Shown: in pieces, positions 57,468-64,000 of the stretch
Layout: each line of letters opens with the position of its first letter
Numbering within the stretch: position 1 is the stretch's first letter
Origin: Diphasiastrum complanatum
Lineage: Eukaryota > Streptophyta > Lycopodiopsida > Lycopodiales > Lycopodiaceae
NCBI GenBank assembly: GCA_029204225.1
Contig: CM055100.1
Coordinates: 15,117,623-15,181,622, forward strand
Length of the DNA stretch: 64,000 nucleotides
Reading direction: 5' to 3'
The notes under the pieces: model-generated
The model's database searches: none
Seen by the model: the letters and a program-made list of their open reading frames with translations, nothing else
What the model was told of the DNA's origin: nothing
Program-made: the position numbers and the translations under genes

Positions 57468-59252
57468 AATCTAGCTTGGTAAATCTAGTATACATCTATC
57501 TACAACTCCAAGTGCTAATCTTAACTTCACAAATGGATATTTTGCCAATGGTTTGGTAAGTATATCAGCAGCACAATCTGAAGATGAAACATGGATGAGC
57601 TTGATCTCCTTTGCTTGTACCTTCTCTCTCACAAAGTGATGTGAAATCTCAATGTGCTTGGTTCGAGTATGGAAGATTGGATTGTTGGCAAGTTGTTGGG
57701 CTGCTTGATTGTCACAATAAATGCATGGAATATCTTCAGCCTTGATCACTCGAAGCTCCTCCAATAGTCTTCTTAGCCATAGGATCTCCTTTGTTGTTGT
57801 TGTCATAGCTTTATACTCGGATTCGGTTGATGAAAGTGAGATAGTATCTTGCTTTTTGGAAAGCCAAGATATGACTCCTCCACATAGGAATGTAGCAAAG
57901 GCACTTGTGGATCTTCTATTCACTTTTTCAACTACAAAATCTGAGTCCGAGTACGCTCTCAAACAAAGATTAATCCCTTGATATACTATGCCAAAGTTTC
58001 TAGTAGCCGAGATGTACCTTAACACTCTTTTGGCACTCTTCCAATGACATATTGACTCAATTTGCATGTATTGACTCAATTTGCCAACACAAAAGCTAAG
58101 ATCTAGTCTAGTGATGGTCAAATAGATCAAGGAACCAATAAGTTTTCTATAGGTAGTGATTTCCTCAAAGGATGCTTCATCACTTTCCTTAGAAACTTTT
58201 ACATTTAGTTCCATGGGAGTTTCAACTCCTTTACAATCTTTCATGCCAAACTTTTCTAAGATGGATCCAGCATACTTAGATTGACATATGAAAGTAAAAT
58301 CATTGCATCTAGTAACTTCTATTCCAAGTATGACCTTTAGAAGTCCTAGATCTACCATTTTAAATTCACTAGACAAGGAAATTTTTACATCTATAATGCC
58401 ATCATGATCATTTCCTGTGAGAATTATATCATCAACATATAAAACCAAAATGATGATCTTTCCATCTTACATTTGTAGTACAATAATGGTTCATAAGAAC
58501 TTACAACAAATCCAATGGAAATAAGATAAGAATGCAACCTAGAGTACCAAGCTCTAGGTGCTTGCTTGAGCCCATAAAGACTCTTCTTCAAAAAGCACAC
58601 TTTGTCTTCTTCTCCATCTTTGATGAAGCCCTCGGGTTGGCACATGTAAATTTCCTCCTCCAAGAATCCATTCAAGAAAGCATTTGTCACATCAAGTTGA
58701 AAGAGCTCCCACTTGAAAGAAGTAGCAAGGCATATGATCAATCTAATGGTTACAAGCTTTGCAACAGGAGCAAAGGTTTCATCATAATCTATGCCTTTGA
58801 CTTGTAAAAAACCTTTTGCTACAAGTCTTGATTTATACTTATGAACCATCTTGATTATACTTCAATCTATATATCCATTTACAAGTAAGAGGCTTCTTTC
58901 CATAAGGTAGATTAACAAGATCCCAAGTTTGATTTTCCAATAAAGCATCAAACTCTACTTGCATAACATCCTTCCAACTTTGAGACTTAATTGCTTCTTC
59001 AAAACATGTTGGTTCTTCAAGCATAGTAGTCAAGAAAGAATAAGAGGTGTGTAGTTGAGAATCTTCCCTTTGCTTTCCTTTGTCACTATAAGTGAGCCTT
59101 GATGGCTCGGCCCTCACTCTTGTTGATCTTCTTGGCACCTTTGGATCTTGAGCAAGATCCTCTTGGTCTTCAACTCCTTGAAGCTCCTCCTTGGCCATAG
59201 CATGATCATTGATAAGATGAGAGCTCATTGAGAGATTCATCAAAAAGTACAT
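57468..59252 (-). pseudogene. Copia-3c integrase C-terminus, RT and RNase H
   Basis: Three frames that belong together. 59252-58839 is the linker and RT start (VPRRSTRVRAEPSRLTYSDK, QVEFDALLENQTWDLVNLP). 58849-58424 is HKYKSRLVAKGFLQVKGIDY to GLKQAPRAWYSRLHSYL. 58448-57471 starts with the catalytic LYVDDIILTGNDHDG and holds RNase H: DLSFCVGKLSQYM, AYSDSDFVVEKVNRRSTSAF, STESEYKAM, YCDNQAAQQLANNPIFHTRT and AADILTKPLAKY. RT catalytic Asp and most RNase H residues remain. Single-base slips near 59230, 58845 and 58435 separate the frames. Confidence 0.92.
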
Positions 59253-61401
59253 CTCTACTTACAACAACTTTCTTGGTAATAGGATCAAATATCCTATATG
59301 CTTTACTATTTTCTCTATAACCAACAAAGATGCCTTTAAATGAAGTAGCATCTTCCTTTTTCCTTACTTCTAAAGGAATGTGTACATAACAAGTACATCC
59401 AAAAATTTTCAAATCACTAAGATTTGGCTTTTTGCCATACAATGCTTCATAAGGTGTGAGACCTCTAATGGCACTATTAGTCATTCTATTACATAGAAAG
59501 TTTGCACATAAAATAGCTTCTCCCCAAAATGAAATAGGAAGTGATGCATCTAATCTTAATGCTTTAGCACACTCACATATTGTTCTATTTTTCCTCTCAG
59601 CCACCCCATTTTGTTGTGGGGTGTATGTGCAAGTAAACTCTCTTCTAATGCCATTAGTTTGACAAAACTCTTTCATACTATTGGAGATGTACTCCCCTCC
59701 ATTATCACATCTTAATACTTTCAAGCTAGCATTAAGTTGCTTTTCTACAAGAGTTTTGAACTTCACAAAGGTTTCAAACACTCCACTTCTCTTAGACAAG
59801 AGGTAAATCCAAGAGTATCTTGATTTATCATCAATAAAAGTGACATACATAAGAGCTCCACCATTAGATTCATGTGAAAAAGAGTGAACATCTGAGTGAA
59901 TAAGATCAAGAGGAGAGTTAGATCTTGTCAAAGATCTCTTGAAAGGTTGCTTATGAGACTTGGAGAGTCCACAAGCTTCACAAAGCTTGCCACACTTGGA
60001 TATGGCTTTGGGAAGTCCAATTGCTAGCTCTTTGTTCACCATGGTCTCCATAGCTTTGTAGTTAGGATGGCCTAACCTCTTGTGCCATAGCTCCACTTGA
60101 GAGCTCTCCTCCCTTGCCATGTTAACACTTCCAACCATCACATTAGCATCCAACTTAAATAACCTTCCTTGCTTAAAGCCATTAGCAATACATTTATCAT
60201 TCTTCAATATGGAACATGCTCCATGCTTGAAATGAACATCTAATCCACTATCCATAAGTTGACCAACACTTAACAAGTTCTTTGTAATAGAAGGTACATA
60301 AAGAACATTGTCTAGATCTACTTTCTTAGATGATCCAAGACATAATGGAATGGATCCAATTCCTACAATCTCACATTCTTGATCACTTGCAATGAAGATA
60401 AACTTCTTAGATTTATTGTAAGAAAGTAAGGTAGAAAAGTAGTCTTTTTGGTGAGTCATGTGGGAACTAGCCCCACGATCAATCCACCATGTGTTGTGAT
60501 TAGATGTTTGTGTTAAGAAAGCCATCAAAGATAAGTTGCATTCATCCTCATCCTCAAGCACAAGGTTGCCACAGTTGTCCTTCTCTTGGGCATTCTTCTT
60601 CTTGTAACACTCGGATGCAAAGTGTCCTTTCTTACCACGGAAAAAACACTTAAGCTTCTTCTTGTCCTTCTTACTCTTGCCTTTTGAACTTGAAGCTCCA
60701 TCCTTGCGCTCGACCTCCACATCTTGGGTCTTCTTGGATGGAACCTTCTTCTTTTTGCCTTTCAAATAAAAGTTAGCTTTCTCATCACCATCAATCAAAG
60801 AAAGAGAACCAATCCTATTCTTGATATGAAGCATCCTACTATCCTCAGAAACTAGCACACTATGAAGTTTTTCAATAGTAGGAAGTTGATCTTGAATAGC
60901 AAATGTTTGAACTAGATTAGAATACTCATTTCCTAATCCATTCAAGATGATTCGAACTAGCTCATTGTCTTGAATCTTGTCACTAATGGAAGATAACTCA
61001 ATATTCAAAGATTTGATCCTAAGAACATAATCTTGGGCACTTTTATTACTTCCTTTCATGCTTTGAAGTATTTGATTTCTTAGCATGAGTATTCTTGAAG
61101 TATTTTTGGACTCATGAATAGATTTTAGTGAATCCCATGCCTCTTTGGATGTGCTACAAGATGAGATCTCTTTCAACAAGTCATTACTTACATTCATTTT
61201 CAAGCAATGTAATGACAACTTAAATCTCTTCTTGTACTTTACTAATTCTTGAGCTACTTGAGTTTCTTCTTCCACACCAAGAACAATGTCATACAAATCA
61301 TGAAGTGAAAATAATGACTCCATTCGAACTTTCCAAATGGCATAATTAGTTGATGAAAGCCTTTCACTAGCTTCAAGTAAGAAGCCACCCATTGATGCCA
61401 T
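59206..61401 (-). pseudogene. Copia-3c gag, protease and integrase
   Basis: A 731-codon open frame from ATG 61399-61401. Gag opens SSTNYAIWKVRMESLFSLHD and contains NDLLKEISSCSTSKEAWDSL. The zinc knuckle is CFFRGKKGHFASEC, where the second Cys is Arg. The protease active site is WWIDRG instead of DSG. Pre-integrase is SQVELWHKRLGHPNYKAMET. Integrase keeps its zinc set and D-D-E in DLIHSDVHSF, LRCDNGGEYIS and PQQNGVAERKNRTI. The frame is otherwise intact, but protease and knuckle changes suggest loss of function even before the frameshifts downstream. Confidence 0.93.
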
Positions 61402-61978
61402 TATTAGTGTAAATGCACTTGAAACTTAGATGGTTTCACTTAGAGATCTGAACCTATAGTGTCTTATAGCAATCAATAAGCTTGTAGACCTGACCCTACC
61501 ACTTTAGAACAAATCTAGAATGATGGATCTATAGATTACAATCTCAACTTTGCAAATTCACTCCTTAATCTTTGGTTTATAGCACTCAATCTCTCTCAAC
61601 TTCAAGGTACACTCAAAAAAAAAAAGAATCAACTTCAATGTACTGTAAACAAGCTCTAATCCACCTATATGATCGATCTAAACCAAGAACAAATCAATGG
61701 AATAGAAACACTGAAAGTTAAAGCTTGAAAAATGCACTAAATTGACTCAAATTGGGTGTATGAAGCTCAAATTGCACCAAAATGAAAAATACTGTTCAAA
61801 ACAGGTTATGTACGGTCACACACGTGTGGAAGGTATACCTGCATCCACAGCAAGATTTGGAACAAATATTTTGGCTCTAGCTATCCATTTCAACTCGCTA
61901 CCTCAATATTAGCTTGTTTTCAAAAACCTGCCAATTTGGGAATAGTTTTAGATCAATGTCTTAAATGCACTTGTAATT

Positions 61979-61991
61979 GGCTCTGATACCA
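61979..61991 (-). other. Copia-3c primer binding site (initiator Met tRNA type)
   Basis: The minus strand reads TGGTATCAGAGCC, immediately adjacent to the LTR end at 61992, complementary to the 3' end of initiator methionine tRNA. Confidence 0.92.
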
Positions 61992-62808
61992 TGTCAAAGT
62001 ACAGCAAAATGGACCAAGAATAGATCCGAATCAGATCCACAAGTGTGATTGGATGTTAGATTAGATCAACCTATCAATCTACACAAGATTAGATAGCATT
62101 TAGATCAAATCTAGATGAATAAATCTAACAAGAACAATCATTATTGATCAAAACTTGTACTTGCTGGTTTCACACGTGTGAAAACCTGTCAGATTACGGA
62201 CAGTAGGTTGATAATAAAGTATACTAAGCTTAGAACCCAATCAATGCATAAAAACACAAGACAAATAGAGAGAAAACACTAGAATTGCTCCAAAACCAAG
62301 ATTTAGCTTCCATATCAATTATGGCCAAATGAGCCACCATATATACACAAGAGCTGATGCTTACTGAGCTGATTTGGCACGTGTGAGAGTTCCTACTCAT
62401 CAAAGGATCCACCAATAATCATCAATATGGCACATGGACCAAGTTTCCTAACTTATAGCCACCTCTCTTGATTTTAGGCAATTTTCCTAATTTATAGGGA
62501 CTTGCACAAATATTCACTACAAGTTGGATCTCACCTACTACTGATGTTTTGACACATGTGAGATCACTCCTATCCATGTGAAATAGCTTTTTCTACCAAT
62601 AAAATGATGCCAAGTGGCATATAGCTAGAAAACTAGATTTTGGCCATTTTAGCCACTAGATCTCAAATGAAATGGTATGTACAACCTATATGACTCATCT
62701 AAATGATAAATGCATTTAATTAACACGTGGGAACAGGCTCCACACATGTGTAAACATAATATGTACATGATTTTGGCCTAGATCAAGCATGATTTTGACA
62801 TTTTCACA
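61992..62808 (-). repeat. Copia-3c 5' LTR
   Basis: This is the partner of 56618-57456, with the same TGTGAAAA start and CTTTGACA end and the palindrome TTTCACACGTGTGAAA at 62168-62183. It is shorter by about 20 bases. The 577-base leader to gag (61402-61978) also carries a CACACACGTGTGG box near 61818. Confidence 0.93.
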
Positions 62809-62813
62809 ATATG

Positions 62814-64000
62814 AACCTATGTATGATTGTGGTGTAACTTCACATCTCCATAAGTAAAAGTAGCGTGTGAGACCAAAATCCAATTGTGGGAGACCTTAAA
62901 TATGTAGGGACTATTCAATGTACATCTGACGTAGTTAAAAGTGTCCTTACTACTAAACAAACCTCAAACCTAGCCGGTTAGGTGTGTGAGCATTCCAACC
63001 GAATCAAAATGATTGTAAATTGGCAAGTGAAATTGTTTCACATAGAATATTTATGATTTTTCAAGGAAGACTTTGATGAATTATTACAACTATGGTGTCT
63101 TGTTTAATGAAATATGAGAACCATGTTTTGTTGGCTTTCCAAACTAGACATGCACTATTTCAAGTATTTTTTGAAATAAATAATCTTAATATTTTTTTAT
63201 TACTTGCATTGTCATGTTCGTCAAAGAGTTATTGTATTGACCAAAATACCTCTTTAAAGATCAAACCTCATTGGACTTTTTGACAAATGAGGCAAATAAA
63301 AAGTAAAAAACTAACAACCAAAAGGAGTGTGAAAAAAAAAACAAATCAACCCAAAACGTTGGCTCTAAATTTACTTAAATGAAAATTTAGAATTTAAAAA
63401 ACTACAATAAATTGACTCAATAGAGTTGATTGTTGATGTTTTCTCTCAAGTTCTTGACAATCAACTTACCCTTACTAAAATGAAAATTATATATTCAAAT
63501 ATAACTTTGTTTTTCATGAAATTTTTGGCACATTTTTTTAACATTCTTTTGAGAGTTCTATCTCAAAACATTATTGACCAGTTTTCTTACTTTTCATGCA
63601 TAAACTATTTATGAATATCCAAGAGGCCATGGCCATTGGCCTAAATTACCAATATTGGCCCAAAGGATGTAAAATACTCTCTCTTTAGCACAAGAGATTA
63701 CACTATCCAAATGGGTGTCATGTTATTCAGAGTGTGTGTGACAGTTTCACTTTTGTTCTATTTTGAGATTTTAATACATATAATTTTCAAATAACCATGC
63801 TGAACATGGACAATCTAAATCTCTTTATACATTGTTTGGCAATGCCCACCATGTAGTTTGTAGATCGAAGTTTGGCATTGTCAATGCACATGCTCTTAGC
63901 ACATTGGGAGATTATTGTGAGCATGTATATTGCTTGTCGATGCTTAGCATGGAGTTTGTATATACAAATTTGGCATTGTCCATGCTCAACATAGACAACA
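62814..64000. other. AT-rich non-coding flank with a degenerate tandem repeat at the end
   Basis: No gene is seen. At 63835-63894 and 63933-63992 a loosely repeated unit (TTGTA..GA/TA..AA.TTTGGCATTGTC.ATGC) has a period of about 98 bases and may continue beyond the window. Confidence 0.4.

Larger units (their letters stand above)
56613..62813 (-). mobile_element. Copia-3c: complete Copia retrotransposon with target duplication
   Basis: ATATG (56613-56617 and 62809-62813) flanks a 6191-base element. The LTRs are 56618-57456 and 61992-62808; the former is longer mainly because of about 20 bases near 57190. The primer site directly follows the 5' LTR, and a polypurine tract precedes the 3' LTR. 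The coding order is gag, protease, integrase, RT, RNase H, which is Ty1/copia. The LTRs differ by a few percent by eye, so insertion is not recent. The gene has three frameshifts, so the copy is not autonomous. Confidence 0.93.

Overview
The window looks like nuclear DNA of a land plant with a large, transposon-rich genome. The evidence is a spliced class 3 lipase gene of a plant type, many diverged Copia and Gypsy LTR retrotransposons primed by plant-type tRNA sites, long CT/GA microsatellites and little coding DNA. A Penelope-like retroelement reverse transcriptase (47.4-48.3 kb) is unusual in flowering plants and hints at a gymnosperm, fern or another early-diverging lineage. The species cannot be fixed from the sequence alone.

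Layout. 1-2.0 kb: decayed Copia copy (family 1, copy 1a). 2.0-9.4 kb: decayed Gypsy element on the minus strand (Gypsy-1). 9.6-17.0 kb: a cluster of four decayed, intron-containing genes belonging to no retrotransposon: gene G1 (+, unknown), gene G2 (-, a histone H3/CENH3-like fold fused to a Ulp1-type cysteine protease), gene G3 (+, unknown) and gene G4 (-, transposase-like). G2 and G3 diverge from a 0.8 kb spacer with five copies of a 16-base motif. 17.0-17.6 kb: very old Copia-1 remnant (1b). 17.6-21.4 kb: AT-rich non-coding DNA. 21.4-31.6 kb: two tandem minus-strand Copia-1 elements (1c and 1d) joined by a mosaic LTR; the middle of 1c is inverted. 31.6-35.05 kb: Copia family 2 remnant (+). 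35.5-39.5 kb: Gypsy-2 (+). 41.7-46.9 kb: class 3 lipase gene (-), the only ordinary host gene. 47.1-51.9 kb: MITE-like foldback, Penelope-like RT fragments, CT tracts, and a duplicated 1.5 kb block carrying an unidentified ORF remnant. 51.9-54.9 kb: truncated Copia-3b (-). 56.6-62.8 kb: structurally complete Copia-3c (-) with both LTRs, primer site, polypurine tract and the target duplication ATATG. 62.8-64 kb: AT-rich non-coding DNA.

The most interesting part is 9.6-17.0 kb. When splice sites are read, G2 gives one frame of about 479 codons, interrupted by five stop codons and one single-base slip. Its histone half keeps the LQEAAEDY and AIH..RVTIMPKDF signatures. Its protease half keeps the DH(W)SL histidine region and the PQQNDSFSCG active-site region. 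A protein joining a centromere-type H3 fold to a SUMO-protease fold, next to a transposase-like gene, is an architecture I do not recognise. It may be the remains of an undescribed large DNA transposon.

All retroelement genes described here carry stops, frameshifts or lost catalytic residues. None looks active.
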